Part shown: positions 1-10,049 of the stretch, piece after piece
Numbering within the stretch: the first letter of the stretch is position 1
Layout: the number at the start of each line of letters is the position of its first letter
Source of the DNA: Polynucleobacter sp. Adler-ghost
Lineage (GTDB): Bacteria > Pseudomonadota > Gammaproteobacteria > Burkholderiales > Burkholderiaceae
DNA: 64,000 nucleotides
Assembly (NCBI RefSeq): GCF_018688495.1
Contig: NZ_CP061320.1
Span: 1,832,586-1,896,585, forward strand
Reading direction: 5' to 3'
Translations under genes and position numbers: made by a program
Notes under the pieces: generated by a model
What the model saw: the letters and a program-made list of their open reading frames with translations, nothing else
Told to the model about the DNA's origin: nothing
Database searches by the model: none

Positions 1-66
1 TCGCAAAGTTTGTACCGCTTCGTTAATGACTGCAGATGAATGCAGTGCGCTACTGTCACTGGACAT
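1..66 (-). CDS. tsaC: Probable threonylcarbamoyl-AMP synthase (Sua5/YrdC family), 5' fragment
   Basis: Only the first 22 codons of this leftward gene lie in the window. Its ATG (64-66) follows the purK stop after two bases, so the two genes are probably co-transcribed. The peptide starts MSSDSSALHS and ends NEAVQTLR, a lead-in like the one before the SUA5/YrdC core of enzymes that make the t6A precursor threonylcarbamoyl-AMP. In betaproteobacteria this gene often follows purEK. The name rests on context and a short N-terminus; no catalytic motif is visible. Confidence 0.5.
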   Translation of the reverse strand, partial: MSSDSSALHSSAVINEAVQTLR

Positions 67-68
67 TA

Positions 69-1253
69 CTAAGGCTCGATCCCTAATTCAACTGCGACAG
101 CTGCGCAATTTTGGCGAGCCTGGTTAATTGATTCACCTAAACAATTGATATGGCCCATCTTTCGACCCATACGTGGGTCAGATTTACCGTATAGGTGTAG
201 CTTCGCATCTGGATGAGAAAGCACCTTATCCCAAGCAGGCTCTCTTGCCTTATCCTCGCTGCCTTCGTACCAAAGATCTCCCAAGAGATTGAGCATGGAG
301 ACTGGCGCTAGCAAGCGGGTGTCGCCTAAAGGTAAGCGAGCCATACTTCTGACCTGCTGTTCAAACTGACTACTAATGCAGGCATCCATGGTGTAGTGGC
401 CTGAGTTATGCGGACGCGGAGCAATTTCATTGGCAACGATGTCACCGCTCTTGAGCACGAAAAACTCCACACATAACACGCCCACGTAATCAATCTTACG
501 GATCAGCGCTTTAGCAGCCTCAATAATTTTTTTCTCTTGAGCAGGCTTCAGTGATGGGGCTGGCACGGTAGAAGTATGCAAAATACCATCGCGATGGATA
601 TTTTGAGAAACAGGGTATGCCACTACCGCATCATCATATCCGCGCACTACTAAAGCAGAAACTTCGAAATCTAAATCCATCCGCTTTTCAAGAACACAAG
701 GCACCTTACTCAATTGGGTCCAAGCAGCAACTAGATTGGCAGAGTCATAAACTGTAATTTGACCTTTGCCGTCATAACCCATGCGAGCCGTTTTCAGAAT
801 GCCAGGAAATAGATCTGCAGGAACATGAGCAATATCTGCATCATGCTCAATGACAGAGTAAGGTGCAGGCCCAATACTGGTTTCCGCTTTCCAAGTAGCC
901 AAGAATTTTTTTTCAGCCACGCGGTTTTGTGCCAAAGATACGCAACTACTGCGAGGCGCTACAAAGACGCCTAAAGATTCGAGTTCGTCTAAAGCTTGTG
1001 CAGGAACATTCTCAAATTCCGTACTAACGGATTTACATAATGTTGCCATCTCTTTTAGCGCTGCAGAGTCGGTGTAATCGGCTTGAATAAATTTTTCTGC
1101 AATCGAGCCAGCTGGACTATCTGATCCAGGATCCAGAACGCAGACCTTGTAGCCCATCGCTTGAGCAGCTTGAGTAAACATCCGCCCTAATTGACCGCCA
1201 CCCAATATTCCTAAATACGAGCCCGGCAAGATGGGCTCCAAACGATCTACCAT
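69..1253 (-). CDS. purK: 5-(carboxyamino)imidazole ribonucleotide synthase PurK
   Basis: PurK makes N5-CAIR from AIR, ATP and bicarbonate, in the purine pathway step before PurE. The 394-residue protein has the nucleotide-fold motif GILGGGQLGRM at residues 16-26 and the ATP-grasp segment KTARMGYDGKGQ near residue 155. A metal/ATP-binding segment, EIAPRPHNSGHYT, lies near residue 275. Length is normal for the family. It lies 4 bp downstream of purE in the pgk-to-purK operon and is followed immediately by the probable tsaC. Confidence 0.96.
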   Translation of the reverse strand: MVDRLEPILPGSYLGILGGGQLGRMFTQAAQAMGYKVCVLDPGSDSPAGSIAEKFIQADYTDSAALKEMATLCKSVSTEFENVPAQALDELESLGVFVAPRSSCVSLAQNRVAEKKFLATWKAETSIGPAPYSVIEHDADIAHVPADLFPGILKTARMGYDGKGQITVYDSANLVAAWTQLSKVPCVLEKRMDLDFEVSALVVRGYDDAVVAYPVSQNIHRDGILHTSTVPAPSLKPAQEKKIIEAAKALIRKIDYVGVLCVEFFVLKSGDIVANEIAPRPHNSGHYTMDACISSQFEQQVRSMARLPLGDTRLLAPVSMLNLLGDLWYEGSEDKAREPAWDKVLSHPDAKLHLYGKSDPRMGRKMGHINCLGESINQARQNCAAVAVELGIEP

Positions 1254-1257
1254 CTGA

Positions 1258-1752
1258 TTAATATCCCGGCAAATTCATGGAGCGCGCGGTAGCAGACTGC
1301 TTTGCACGAAACTCTTCCAGCTGTTTTGCCAAAGCAGGATCGTTCACTGCCAGATTGGCAATGACATGTAAGGCTGCATTTGCAGCCCCAGCCTCACCAA
1401 TCGCAAACGTTGCTACCGGGATTCCTTTAGGCATTTGCACAATGGAATACAGAGAGTCTTCGCCACGTAAGTATTTGCTAGCGACTGGAACGCCATAAAT
1501 CGGAATAATTGTTTTTGATGCCAACATGCCCGGCAAATGCGCCGCACCACCAGCGCCAGCAATAATCGCCTTAAGGCCATTTTTGGAGGCATTTTCTGCA
1601 TAGGTAAACATATCGTCTGGCATGCGATGGGCAGAAACGACTTTAGCCTCGTGAGCAATGCCAAACTGCTCTAGCATTTGAGCAGCATGCTGCATGGTGT
1701 CCCAATCTGAATTGGATCCCATTACTATTCCGACTACTGGCTTTTTGCTCAT
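1258..1752 (-). CDS. purE: N5-carboxyaminoimidazole ribonucleotide mutase PurE
   Basis: Class I PurE moves the carboxylate of N5-CAIR (made by the adjacent PurK) to give CAIR. The fold motifs are GSNSDWDTM near the N-terminus, SAHRMP in the substrate loop and [10 protein letters not shown] in the active site. I chose the ATG at 1752 because GGAGAGG sits just upstream as a ribosome site. The frame is open a further four codons to a TTG, but that would bury this site. The protein is 164 residues, normal for the family. Confidence 0.96.
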   Translation of the reverse strand: MSKKPVVGIVMGSNSDWDTMQHAAQMLEQFGIAHEAKVVSAHRMPDDMFTYAENASKNGLKAIIAGAGGAAHLPGMLASKTIIPIYGVPVASKYLRGEDSLYSIVQMPKGIPVATFAIGEAGAANAALHVIANLAVNDPALAKQLEEFRAKQSATARSMNLPGY

Positions 1753-1832
1753 TGACCTCTCCAAATGCCCTGATCTACATCGTTAATCTATCCAAGGCCT
1801 TATTATCCCAGCCTTTTGAAGGCTTTATAAAA

Positions 1833-2729
1833 TTAGGCCTTAGTTAAGCGAGCGAGGGCTTCGCGGTACTTTTCCGCTGTTTTATCAATCACATCTACCG
1901 GCAAAGCAGGTGCCGGAGCTGTTTTTGGCCAAGGCTTGCCATCAACTATTGCTGTTTCGAGCCAGTCCCGGACAAATTGCTTGTCATAGGAAGGGGGATT
2001 TGCACCCACATAGTAGGTTTCTGCAGGCCAAAAGCGAGAAGAGTCGGCGGTGAGGATTTCATCCATTAATACCAACTGACCAGCGTCATCTAAGCCAAAT
2101 TCAAACTTAGTATCAGCAATGATGATTCCACGAGTAGCGGCATATTCAGAGGCTTCTTTGTACAAACGAATACTAACCTCACGAATTTGATTGGCCAATT
2201 TCTCACCAATCATCTCAATCACTTTGTCAAAAGAGATATTTTCATCATGCTCACCCATTTCCGCTTTAGCAGCAGGAGTAAAGATAGGCTCAGGCAACTT
2301 CTGCGCATTTTCAAGGCCTGCTGGCAATGCAATACCGCACACCTTGCCAGTTTCTTTGTAATCCTTCCAACCACTACCAGCTAGGTAGCCTCGCACTACC
2401 GCTTCAACCAAGATTGGCTTGAGGCGTTTAGCTACTACTGCACGACCTTTGACCTGATCAAGCTCATCGACTGGCACTACGCTTTCAGGATCAATACCCG
2501 TCAAGTGATTCGGAATCACCTTAGCCAACTTCTCAAACCAAAAATTAGCCATTTGATTGAGCACAATTCCCTTTTCAGGAATCGGTTGACCCATCACTAC
2601 GTCAAAGGCAGATAGGCGATCTGTGGTGACCATGAGCAACTTGTCATCACCTAGTGCATATACATCACGCACCTTTCCTTTAGAGAGTAAAGGGAGTGAC
2701 TTAATGGAAGTAGCGTACAAAGCGGGCAT
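1833..2729 (-). CDS. purC: Phosphoribosylaminoimidazole-succinocarboxamide synthase (SAICAR synthetase)
   Basis: PurC condenses CAIR with aspartate using ATP, the step after PurE, and the two genes are adjacent here. The N-terminal KGKVRDVY nucleotide loop, the [11 protein letters not shown] strand and DTKFEFG near residue 205 are family signatures. At 298 residues it is the longer form common in betaproteobacteria and fungi, rather than the roughly 240-residue E. coli form. It sits 7 bp after fba, so a purine gene is embedded directly behind glycolytic genes. Confidence 0.96.
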   Translation of the reverse strand: MPALYATSIKSLPLLSKGKVRDVYALGDDKLLMVTTDRLSAFDVVMGQPIPEKGIVLNQMANFWFEKLAKVIPNHLTGIDPESVVPVDELDQVKGRAVVAKRLKPILVEAVVRGYLAGSGWKDYKETGKVCGIALPAGLENAQKLPEPIFTPAAKAEMGEHDENISFDKVIEMIGEKLANQIREVSIRLYKEASEYAATRGIIIADTKFEFGLDDAGQLVLMDEILTADSSRFWPAETYYVGANPPSYDKQFVRDWLETAIVDGKPWPKTAPAPALPVDVIDKTAEKYREALARLTKA

Positions 2730-2736
2730 ATTTAAC

Positions 2737-3801
2737 TCACTTCACGATCTGGGCTAATTTGCCACTCTTGTATAGCTCAGCCATTTTTTCCAAAGGAATT
2801 GGTTTAATTTTGGATGCCTGACCTGAACAGCCAAAAGCATTGAAGCGGGCAATGCAAACCTTCTTGGCCGCTTCACGTGCAGGCTTGAGGTAATCACGTG
2901 GATCAAACTTACTTGGATTCTCGAACAGATAACGGCGAATAGCGCCAGTCATCGCCAAACGAATATCAGTGTCGATATTAATTTTACGAACACCATTCTT
3001 AATGCCCTCTTGAATTTCTTCAACAGGCACGCCATAAGTTTCCTTCATGTCACCACCAAACTCACGAATCTCAGCGAGCAACTCTTGTGGAACACTAGAT
3101 GAACCATGCATCACTAAATGTGTATTTGGAATGCGGGTATGAATTTCCTTAATACGCTCAATCGCTAAGATGTCACCTGTTGGCTTCTTGGTAAATTTAT
3201 AAGCACCATGACTAGTGCCAATCGCAATCGCCAGGGCATCACATTGGGTAGCTTTTACAAAGTCAGCAGCTTGCTCAACGTCAGTTAATAGTTGCTCGCG
3301 CGTCATCTTGCCATCTGCGCCGTGACCATCCTCTTTATCACCTTGCATAGTCTCTAGTGAGCCAAGAACACCTAGCTCAGCCTCAACAGTAACTCCAATA
3401 GAGTGGGAGAACTTGACAACCTCTCTAGAGACATCAACGTTGTATTCATAGCTAGCAACAGTCTTGCCATCAGCCTCTAAGGAGCCATCCATCATCACGC
3501 TAGTAAAACCACTCTTGATAGCAGCCATACATACTGCAGGACTTTGGCCATGATCTTGATGCATCACAACTGGAATATGGGGGTAGGCCTCGACTGCAGC
3601 TGAGATTAAATGACGCAAGAATGATTCACCAGCATATTTACGAGCACCAGCAGAGGCTTGCATGATGACCGGGGAATCTGCTTCATGAGCAGCCTCCATG
3701 ATCGCAGTTACCTGCTCTAAATTATTGACGTTAAACGCTGGCAGGCCGTAGCCATTTTCAGCAGCGTGATCCAAGAGTTGTCGTAAAGATACTAAAGCCA
3801 T
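2737..3801 (-). CDS. fba: Class II fructose-bisphosphate aldolase
   Basis: This zinc-dependent TIM-barrel aldolase interconverts fructose 1,6-bisphosphate with dihydroxyacetone phosphate and glyceraldehyde 3-phosphate. The zinc-ligand motif [10 protein letters not shown] lies near residue 80. Further metal or phosphate segments are GTSHGAYK near 197 and MHGSSSVP near 231. The protein is 354 residues, the size of the proteobacterial CbbA-type enzyme. It lies between pyk (61 bp upstream) and purC (7 bp downstream) on the same strand. The ATG is preceded by AAGAGACC, a modest ribosome site. Confidence 0.95.
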   Translation of the reverse strand: MALVSLRQLLDHAAENGYGLPAFNVNNLEQVTAIMEAAHEADSPVIMQASAGARKYAGESFLRHLISAAVEAYPHIPVVMHQDHGQSPAVCMAAIKSGFTSVMMDGSLEADGKTVASYEYNVDVSREVVKFSHSIGVTVEAELGVLGSLETMQGDKEDGHGADGKMTREQLLTDVEQAADFVKATQCDALAIAIGTSHGAYKFTKKPTGDILAIERIKEIHTRIPNTHLVMHGSSSVPQELLAEIREFGGDMKETYGVPVEEIQEGIKNGVRKINIDTDIRLAMTGAIRRYLFENPSKFDPRDYLKPAREAAKKVCIARFNAFGCSGQASKIKPIPLEKMAELYKSGKLAQIVK

Positions 3802-3862
3802 GATGGTCTCTTAATTGAAATGTTAGTAATAAATAATATGACTCAATGTTTTCAAAAGTGAA

Positions 3863-5299
3863 TTACTTCACTTGAATAATCTTGAGTGAATTTGTACCAC
3901 CTGGCTCGCCCATTGGCTCACCAGATGTCAGGACAACGACGTCACCCTTCTTCACTGCACCCATCTTTTTTAAGCAATCCTCTACTTCTTGCAACGCGGT
4001 ATCACGATGCTTGGTGTAATTTAAGCCAATAGGAAATACATTGCGGTAAGTACTCAAGGCGCGCTGAGTAGCAATCTTTGAAGTCAAAGCAAAAATAGGC
4101 AAATGGATATTGTGGCGACTCATCCAAACTGCAGTAGATCCGGAGTCGGTTAAGGCGGCGATCGCATTGGCATTAAGGTGATGCGCTGTAAATAGAGCGC
4201 CCAAGGCAATCGTTTGATCAATTCGTGAGAAGGTCTGATCCAAGAAATCCGTATCTAGTTTTACACGGTCTGACTTTTCCGCCTCAACACAAATCTCAGC
4301 CATTGCCTTGATAGTTTGCACTGGGTAGTTACCTGCAGCAGATTCAGCTGACAACATAACTGCATCTGTGCCATCCAGAACCGCATTAGCCACGTCACTC
4401 ACCTCAGCACGCGTAGGTACTGGAGCATTAATCATGGACTCCATCATTTGCGTGGCAGTAATCGTAAACTTATCAGCCTCGAGTGCGAGTTTAATCATGC
4501 GTTTTTGCAAAGCAGGAACAGCTGCGTTACCAACTTCAATCGCTAAGTCCCCACGCGCAACCATAATGCCGTCACTCTCCGCGATAATGCTTTTTAGAGC
4601 TTCAGTTTCAATAGCTTCAGCACGCTCCACCTTAGCAATCGTACGAACCCTACCAACGCCATGCTTTGCACTAGCCGCATCTGCCAGTTTGCGGGCATAG
4701 ACCATGTCTGCACCGTCTTTTGGAAAACTGATCGCCAGAAAATCTACGCCCATCGCAATTGCGGCATCTAAATCAGCAATATCTTTTTCCGTTAGTGCTG
4801 GTGCAGTCAAGCCACCGCCAGCACGGTTAATACCTTTGTTATTTGAGAGTGGGCCACCTTGCTCTACCAAGGTAAAAATTTCTCCACCTTTTACGCTCTC
4901 GACTCGAAGAACAACTAAGCCATCATTCAATAACAGTCGATCACCCGGCTTGACATCTTGTGGTAACTCTTTGTAATCCAAACCTACGCGCTCTTGATTA
5001 CCAAGCTCACATGCAACATCCAAAATAAATTGCGCGCCTTCTTTGAGGAGAATTTTGCTATCAACAAATTTACCCACACGAATTTTGGGGCCCTGTAGAT
5101 CGGCCATGATGCCAACCTCTTTGCCAACTTCTGCGGAAATACTTCGCACCAAATCGTGACGCGCTTTGTGATCTGCAATGGTGCCATGAGAAAAGTTCAT
5201 TCTCACAACATCTACACCTGCACGAATCATATCTCGCAATACTTCAGGCTTTTCTGATGCAGGTCCCAAGGTGGCAATGATCTTAGTTGCTCTCAACAT
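3863..5299 (-). CDS. pyk: Pyruvate kinase
   Basis: Pyruvate kinase transfers phosphate from phosphoenolpyruvate to ADP. Its 478 residues contain the N-terminal VRMNFSHG loop, the active-site segment IAKVERAEAIE, the metal-binding DGIMVARGDLAIEVG and the TATQMMESM loop. A C-terminal allosteric domain ends in SGEPMGEPGGTN, which fits a type II enzyme. The start is two bases after the pgk stop, so translation is probably coupled. Confidence 0.96.
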   Translation of the reverse strand: MLRATKIIATLGPASEKPEVLRDMIRAGVDVVRMNFSHGTIADHKARHDLVRSISAEVGKEVGIMADLQGPKIRVGKFVDSKILLKEGAQFILDVACELGNQERVGLDYKELPQDVKPGDRLLLNDGLVVLRVESVKGGEIFTLVEQGGPLSNNKGINRAGGGLTAPALTEKDIADLDAAIAMGVDFLAISFPKDGADMVYARKLADAASAKHGVGRVRTIAKVERAEAIETEALKSIIAESDGIMVARGDLAIEVGNAAVPALQKRMIKLALEADKFTITATQMMESMINAPVPTRAEVSDVANAVLDGTDAVMLSAESAAGNYPVQTIKAMAEICVEAEKSDRVKLDTDFLDQTFSRIDQTIALGALFTAHHLNANAIAALTDSGSTAVWMSRHNIHLPIFALTSKIATQRALSTYRNVFPIGLNYTKHRDTALQEVEDCLKKMGAVKKGDVVVLTSGEPMGEPGGTNSLKIIQVK

Positions 5300-5301
5300 A
5301 T

Positions 5302-6513
5302 TTAGTCTTTCGCTCGTTCAGCCAATACTGCAAAGGCTGGCAAGGTTTTACCTTCTAAGAATTCTAAGAAAGCGCCACCGCCAGTAGAGATGTAATCCAC
5401 TTGATTTTCAATACCGTACTTCGCAATCGCCGCCAAGGTATCGCCACCACCAGCAATAGAAAATGCGGGTGAATGGGCAATCGCTGCCGCCAACATCTTA
5501 GTGCCACCACCAAACTGATCAATCTCAAATACGCCCAATGGCCCATTCCATACAATCGTGCCAGCGTGCGCAAGCATGGTAGATAAACGCGCTGCAGTCT
5601 TGGGGCCGATATCCAAAATCATGTCGTCATCAGCCACTTGATCAGCAGCGACACGATTTGCACGCGCTAATGGAGAAAGTTCATTTGCCACAACGACATC
5701 TTCAGGGATAGGCACATGCGCACCGCGCTTTTCCATAATCTCCATGATTTCTCGAGCCTCATTCACTAAATCTGGCTCTGCTAATGATTTACCAATTGGC
5801 AAGCCTTTGGCCAACATAAAAGTATTTGCAATACCACCACCCACAATCAACTCGTCTACTTTGTCAGCTAAGGCCTTGAGAATAGTGAGCTTCGAAGATA
5901 CTTTGGATCCTGCCACAATCGCTACCAATGGGCGCTTTGGGCTTGCTAGAGCACGGCTCAAGGCATCCAACTCTGCTGCCATCAATGGGCCAGCGCAAGC
6001 AATCGGTGCATATTTGGCTACGCCATTCGTAGTTGCTTCAGCACGGTGAGCAGTACCAAAGGCGTCGTTGACATACACATCACACAAAGCAGCAATCTTC
6101 TTAGCCAACTCATCATTATTCTTTTTCTCGCCCACGTTGAGGCGACAGTTCTCTAGTAATACCAACTCACCTGGATTGACTTCAAAGTTACCCTCTACCC
6201 AATCGCTAATTAAAGGCACTTTACGATTTAAGAGCGTAGCAATCCTGTCGGCTACGGGAGCCAAACTATCTTCGGGTTTGAATTGACCTTCAGTTGGACG
6301 CCCTAAGTGAGAGGTCACCATGACTGCCGCACCCGCATCCAAGCACATTTGTACTGCTGGCATAGACGCTCTAATCCGGGTATCTTCCGTGATATTACCT
6401 ACCTCATCCTGAGGAACATTGAGGTCGGCACGGATCAAAACTCGCTTTCCCTTGAGAAGACCTGCTGCAGCTAGTTCACTAAGGCGCTTTACTTTAAAGA
6501 GGGTTTCCGGCAT
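5302..6513 (-). CDS. pgk: Phosphoglycerate kinase
   Basis: Pgk makes ATP from 1,3-bisphosphoglycerate. Signatures are RADLNVPQ near residue 32, the TSHLGRP substrate loop, [14 protein letters not shown] near 150 and the C-terminal GGGDT nucleotide loop. Starting at the ATG at 6513 gives 403 residues; a TTG four codons upstream is also possible, and neither has a strong ribosome site. It is the first gene of the leftward glycolysis/purine operon, so that operon's promoter should lie in the 211-bp gap before ilvE. Confidence 0.95.
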   Translation of the reverse strand: MPETLFKVKRLSELAAAGLLKGKRVLIRADLNVPQDEVGNITEDTRIRASMPAVQMCLDAGAAVMVTSHLGRPTEGQFKPEDSLAPVADRIATLLNRKVPLISDWVEGNFEVNPGELVLLENCRLNVGEKKNNDELAKKIAALCDVYVNDAFGTAHRAEATTNGVAKYAPIACAGPLMAAELDALSRALASPKRPLVAIVAGSKVSSKLTILKALADKVDELIVGGGIANTFMLAKGLPIGKSLAEPDLVNEAREIMEIMEKRGAHVPIPEDVVVANELSPLARANRVAADQVADDDMILDIGPKTAARLSTMLAHAGTIVWNGPLGVFEIDQFGGGTKMLAAAIAHSPAFSIAGGGDTLAAIAKYGIENQVDYISTGGGAFLEFLEGKTLPAFAVLAERAKD

Positions 6514-6724
6514 GAGAATAGGCAAATAGAGTGGTTTATAGGGAATGCTCCATTCTAAATCGTCTGAGCTTCCTACCCCAAAGGAATTGGGCTGTCAGAC
6601 TGTCCTGCCTGCTCTACAATAAAGGCTTAGGCGTATTTTAGGTCTTAAGGCACCTCAGGAGCTTGGACCCCTGTTTTACTGAATTGAATCACCCAATTTA
6701 TTAAATATTTAAAAGGTAGAGAAA
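6514..6724. promoter_or_regulatory. Divergent control region between pgk and ilvE
   Basis: This 211-bp gene-free gap separates the leftward pgk-pyk-fba-pur operon from the rightward ilvE, so promoters for both must lie here or overlap its ends. An AT-rich stretch at 6690-6715 precedes the AAAAGGTAGAG ribosome site of ilvE. I could not fix convincing -35/-10 pairs or an operator by eye. Confidence 0.5.
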
Positions 6725-7648
6725 ATGTCGATGTCCGACCGCGATGGCTTTATTTGGTCCGATGGGAAGCTTGTTCCCTGGCGTGAGGCCAATGTTCATG
6801 TGCTAACCCACAGTCTTCACTACGGAATGGGTGTATTTGAGGGTATTCGTGCCTATAAAACCCCCCAAGGTACCGCCATTTTCCGTCTTCCAGAGCACGT
6901 TAAGCGCTTATTCAACGGAACTAAGATTTTTCAGATGAATATGCCTTGGACCCCCGAGCAGATCTCCAGCGGCATTATTGAGGTCGTAAAGAGCAATAAG
7001 CTGGAAGCTTGCTACATCCGACCGATTATCTTTATCGGCTCCCAAAAACTCGGTATCTCCCCCAAAGGTAATAGCATTCACACCGCGATCGCTGCATGGG
7101 AATGGGGCGCTTATTTGGGTGAAGATGGTCTTAACAAGGGTATTCGCGTTAAGACATCCTCATTTACCCGCCACTTTGTGAACTCCTCACTAGTTCGCGC
7201 TAAGGCCTCTGGTTACTACATCAACTCCATTTTGGCTAACCAAGAAGTAACAGCTAATGGCTACGATGAAGCCCTCCTACTAGATACAGAAGGTTATGTA
7301 TCGGAAGGTTCTGGCGAGAACATCTTTATTGTTAATAACGGCATTATTTACACCCCAGATCTAGCCTCTTGTTTAGACGGCATTACTCGTAACTCCATCA
7401 TGCAGATCGCTAAAGATCTTGGCTATGAATTGCGTGAGAAGCGTATTACTCGCGATGAAGTGTACTCAGCAGATGAGGCTTTCTTTACCGGTACTGCCGC
7501 TGAAGTAACGCCTATTCGTGAGTTAGATGACCGCACCATTGGTGATGGTAAGCGCGGCCCGATTACTGAGCAAATCCAGAAGACTTACTTTGATGCGGTC
7601 TACGGCAGAACCGATCAATATCAGTCTTGGCTAACTTACGTGAAGTGA
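6725..7648 (+). CDS. ilvE: Branched-chain amino acid aminotransferase
   Basis: A fold-type IV PLP aminotransferase that carries out the last step of leucine, isoleucine and valine synthesis. The Schiff-base lysine is K160 in LVRAKASGYY. SEGSGENIF near residue 195 and FFTGTAAEVTPI near 258 bind the cofactor and substrate. Length is 307 residues, typical. Two in-frame ATGs open the gene (MSMSD); the first has a good AGGTAGAG ribosome site. The small zinc-finger gene follows after 14 bp. Confidence 0.95.
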   Translation: MSMSDRDGFIWSDGKLVPWREANVHVLTHSLHYGMGVFEGIRAYKTPQGTAIFRLPEHVKRLFNGTKIFQMNMPWTPEQISSGIIEVVKSNKLEACYIRPIIFIGSQKLGISPKGNSIHTAIAAWEWGAYLGEDGLNKGIRVKTSSFTRHFVNSSLVRAKASGYYINSILANQEVTANGYDEALLLDTEGYVSEGSGENIFIVNNGIIYTPDLASCLDGITRNSIMQIAKDLGYELREKRITRDEVYSADEAFFTGTAAEVTPIRELDDRTIGDGKRGPITEQIQKTYFDAVYGRTDQYQSWLTYVK

Positions 7649-7662
7649 TTGGAAATCAGATC

Positions 7663-7854
7663 ATGAGTGAAGCTCAAGTTGTAATGGTTGATGGCAATAA
7701 AGATTTGCCTTTACATTGCCCAACCAATAAAACCCCTAGCTGGAATTCGCATCCACGTGTATTTCTTGATGTAGCTAAAACGGGTGATGCTAAGTGTCCT
7801 TACTGCGGCACTGAGTACAAACTCACTCCCGGTACCGAGCCTCACGGGCACTAA
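7663..7854 (+). CDS. CHCC-type zinc-finger protein
   Basis: A 63-residue protein with the zf-CHCC arrangement: a Cys in LHCPTNK, a His in NSHPRVFLD and a CPYCG pair, ending PGTEPHGH. In mitochondria and alphaproteobacteria this fold occurs in the NDUFS6 subunit of complex I. In betaproteobacteria small stand-alone copies commonly sit between ilvE and waaF, as here, with no established role. The ATG at 7663 is preferred over the TTG at 7627, which overlaps ilvE. Confidence 0.85.
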   Translation: MSEAQVVMVDGNKDLPLHCPTNKTPSWNSHPRVFLDVAKTGDAKCPYCGTEYKLTPGTEPHGH

Positions 7855-7860
7855 GCCTAG

Positions 7861-7883
7861 CAGCACCCCAGCGAGGGGTGCTG
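7861..7883. terminator. Strong hairpin between the zinc-finger gene and waaF
   Basis: A perfect 9-bp stem, CAGCACCCC (7861-7869) with GGGGTGCTG (7875-7883), closes a 5-base loop six bases after the zinc-finger stop. No T-run follows, so it is not a classic intrinsic terminator; it may attenuate transcription or protect the 3' end of the ilvE transcript. Confidence 0.5.
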
Positions 7884-7899
7884 TGTCGGGATACCTCAT

Positions 7900-8937
7900 A
7901 TGAATCGTATTCTGATCATCGCTCCCAATTGGATTGGTGATGCTGTTATGTCCCAGCCACTGCTAGCGAATCTCAAAGCAATTTACCCGCAAACACAGAT
8001 AGATGTTTTAGCAAGTCCTTGGGTTGCACCGATTTATCGTGCTTGCTCAGAAGTACATCAAGTCATTGAAGCGCAACTAGAGCATAAGCAATTGCAATGG
8101 GGCTTACGTAAGCAACTAGCAAAGCAACTTGAATTAAACCAATACACGGTCTGCTTCGTTCTGCCCAATAGTTTCAAGTCTGCCCTCATTCCTTGGCTTG
8201 CTAATATTCCCTTTCGAATTGGCTATCGCGGAGAGATGCGCTTTGGGCTTATTAATCTTGCTCTAGATAATCCGAGCAAAGTAAATCGTCCACCGATGGC
8301 GAATCATTACTTTGCACTTGCTAATGTGCTGGAGCACTCACAAGAGATTGATGCCGGCAAGCCTTCAGATCCTAGGCTCAATATCCTACCTACAGCCAAA
8401 GAATCAATCGGCGCGAAGTTACGAGCCGCAGAAATTAACGGAAATTTAATTTATATACTTTGCCCAGGTGCTGAGTATGGCGCAACAAAACGCTGGCCTG
8501 CCGATCACTTCGCCTCTCTCGCACAGCAGTTAATCGCCAATGAGTCAGATGCTCATGTGATTCTTCTAGGCGGCAAGGGTGATCATGCGTTGGGTGAGAG
8601 CATTAAGGCTGGAGCAGGGAATGACTTACAAATATATAACTGGTGCGGTAAGACTTCACTAGACGAAGCAATTGCACTCATTGGGGCGAGCAAGGCACTG
8701 GTCAGCAATGACTCGGGCTTAATGCATATTGGTGCTGCATTGAAAATTCCACAGGTCGCTATTTTTGGCTCAAGTGATCCACATCACACCCCACCACTGT
8801 CTGATAAAGCTAAAGTACTTTGGCTAAATCTAGCTTGTAGCCCATGCCATAAAAAAGAGTGTCCACTAGGTCACCTAAAATGCTTAAACGATATTTTGCC
8901 TAACACCGTACTAGACGCTATTCAAACACTCCATTAA
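7900..8937 (+). CDS. waaF: Lipopolysaccharide heptosyltransferase II
   Basis: A GT9-family glycosyltransferase that adds the second heptose of the LPS inner core from ADP-heptose at the cytoplasmic face. The N-terminus, ILIIAPNWIGDAVMSQPL, is the WaaF/RfaF signature. The donor-site segments are CPGAEYGATKRWP near residue 188 and SNDSGLMHIGAAL near 270. A Cys-rich end (CSPCHKKECPLGHLKC) is also common in WaaF. Its partner gmhB, which makes the ADP-heptose precursor, is at 52716. Confidence 0.93.
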   Translation: MNRILIIAPNWIGDAVMSQPLLANLKAIYPQTQIDVLASPWVAPIYRACSEVHQVIEAQLEHKQLQWGLRKQLAKQLELNQYTVCFVLPNSFKSALIPWLANIPFRIGYRGEMRFGLINLALDNPSKVNRPPMANHYFALANVLEHSQEIDAGKPSDPRLNILPTAKESIGAKLRAAEINGNLIYILCPGAEYGATKRWPADHFASLAQQLIANESDAHVILLGGKGDHALGESIKAGAGNDLQIYNWCGKTSLDEAIALIGASKALVSNDSGLMHIGAALKIPQVAIFGSSDPHHTPPLSDKAKVLWLNLACSPCHKKECPLGHLKCLNDILPNTVLDAIQTLH

Positions 8938-8971
8938 TTTTGCAGCACCACACATCACCAGAAAGTAAGTC

Positions 8972-9406
8972 ATGTCAAAACTAGCCAGACTTTTTCATAA
9001 CGCAGATGAAGTAGTGGATGCTTGGCGTGATGCCTTAAAGAATCGTGATGTCAAAGGGGCCTTGGCAATCTGGCTGGATGATGATTCGATTACTTGCGTA
9101 CTACCAGAAGGCCAGCGACTCAGTGGTCATGCAGAAATTCGGGAAGGTCTAGAACGCCTCTTAGCTAAGCAAGCTCTTTTTTTAGAGCCGATTGCCTGCA
9201 TTAGTCACTCTGTTTTAGGGGCTGCAGTCTACGACACCACTGAGGCTGTTCATATCAGACCCGATCAAATTGAAGCAGCATTCTTTCTTAATATCACCTT
9301 AGTTCTTCTACAAGATAGTCAAGGTTGGCGGATTGCACATCTTCATGCCAGCCACTCCACTGAGGATACCTTTGATGCGCCCTCCACTCCACATGGACTG
9401 CATTAA
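8972..9406 (+). CDS. SnoaL/NTF2-like small protein
   Basis: A 144-residue protein with the NTF2-like alpha+beta cone pattern: an N-terminal helix pair (ADEVVDAWRDALKNRDVKGAL), a WLDDDSITCVLPEG strand, and a final beta sheet ending GWRIAHLHASHS. This is typical of DUF4440/SnoaL-like ketosteroid-isomerase relatives, whose functions vary. A ribosome site (AGAAAG) precedes the ATG. It may be co-transcribed with the next gene, 28 bp away. No ligand or reaction can be named. Confidence 0.75.
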   Translation: MSKLARLFHNADEVVDAWRDALKNRDVKGALAIWLDDDSITCVLPEGQRLSGHAEIREGLERLLAKQALFLEPIACISHSVLGAAVYDTTEAVHIRPDQIEAAFFLNITLVLLQDSQGWRIAHLHASHSTEDTFDAPSTPHGLH

Positions 9407-9434
9407 CTAGTAATGCCATATGGATTGGTGTCTC

Positions 9435-10049
9435 ATGGATGAGCAGGTTCTTCGATCACTAATCAAGTGGCCAAATGTCCCGCACTGCTTTGGCTGGTTA
9501 GTCCTTGATCGTCGCGGTCAATGGCGCATGCGTGATGAATTTTCCCAAGCCAATCAACTAGCTGGGAATGTAATTCGCCATACAACCCTGAATGAATATA
9601 TCTCCAGAAATTACGCACACGACTCTTTGGGTAGATATTTTTTCCAGAATGGGCCGCAACGGGTTTTTATTACACTAGATGCTACGCCCTTCATTGCTCG
9701 AATAATTCCGAGTGCAAGCGGTCCTGAGCTATTAACCCAATGCGGCACAGAAATAAAACCACAGGGTGTCCTAAGTGATGAAAAAGGGAATATCTATATC
9801 ACTGGATTATTTCAACAAACATTCTCTGATCAAGTCGATAGCGCGGTATTTACAAAAACAGAATCTCTATCTGTTGCACTCTTGCATGATCATGATTTAG
9901 ATCTCTTTTCGGAGCAATCTCAGGTCAATGAAGATGCTTGCAGCTTTAGAGGCTTTTGGCAATGGAAAGGCAATCAACTGCCCATTGAGCCTATTCACTC
10001 TAGAGAATTAGCTCATCGCTTTAATTTCATTAAAGCACCAAGCGAATAA
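9435..10049 (+). CDS. Conserved betaproteobacterial protein of unknown function
   Basis: A 204-residue soluble protein whose start, KWPNVPHCFGWLVLDRRGQW, matches a conserved family I remember from Burkholderiales (a DUF29xx entry; I am not sure of the number). A second conserved block is NYAHDSLGRYFFQNGPQRVF. No signal peptide or membrane segment is present. The frame opens at an ATG at 9420, but the ATG at 9435 places the conserved core at the usual distance from the start. It ends one base before the stop of the convergent metalloprotease gene. Confidence 0.7.
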   Translation: MDEQVLRSLIKWPNVPHCFGWLVLDRRGQWRMRDEFSQANQLAGNVIRHTTLNEYISRNYAHDSLGRYFFQNGPQRVFITLDATPFIARIIPSASGPELLTQCGTEIKPQGVLSDEKGNIYITGLFQQTFSDQVDSAVFTKTESLSVALLHDHDLDLFSEQSQVNEDACSFRGFWQWKGNQLPIEPIHSRELAHRFNFIKAPSE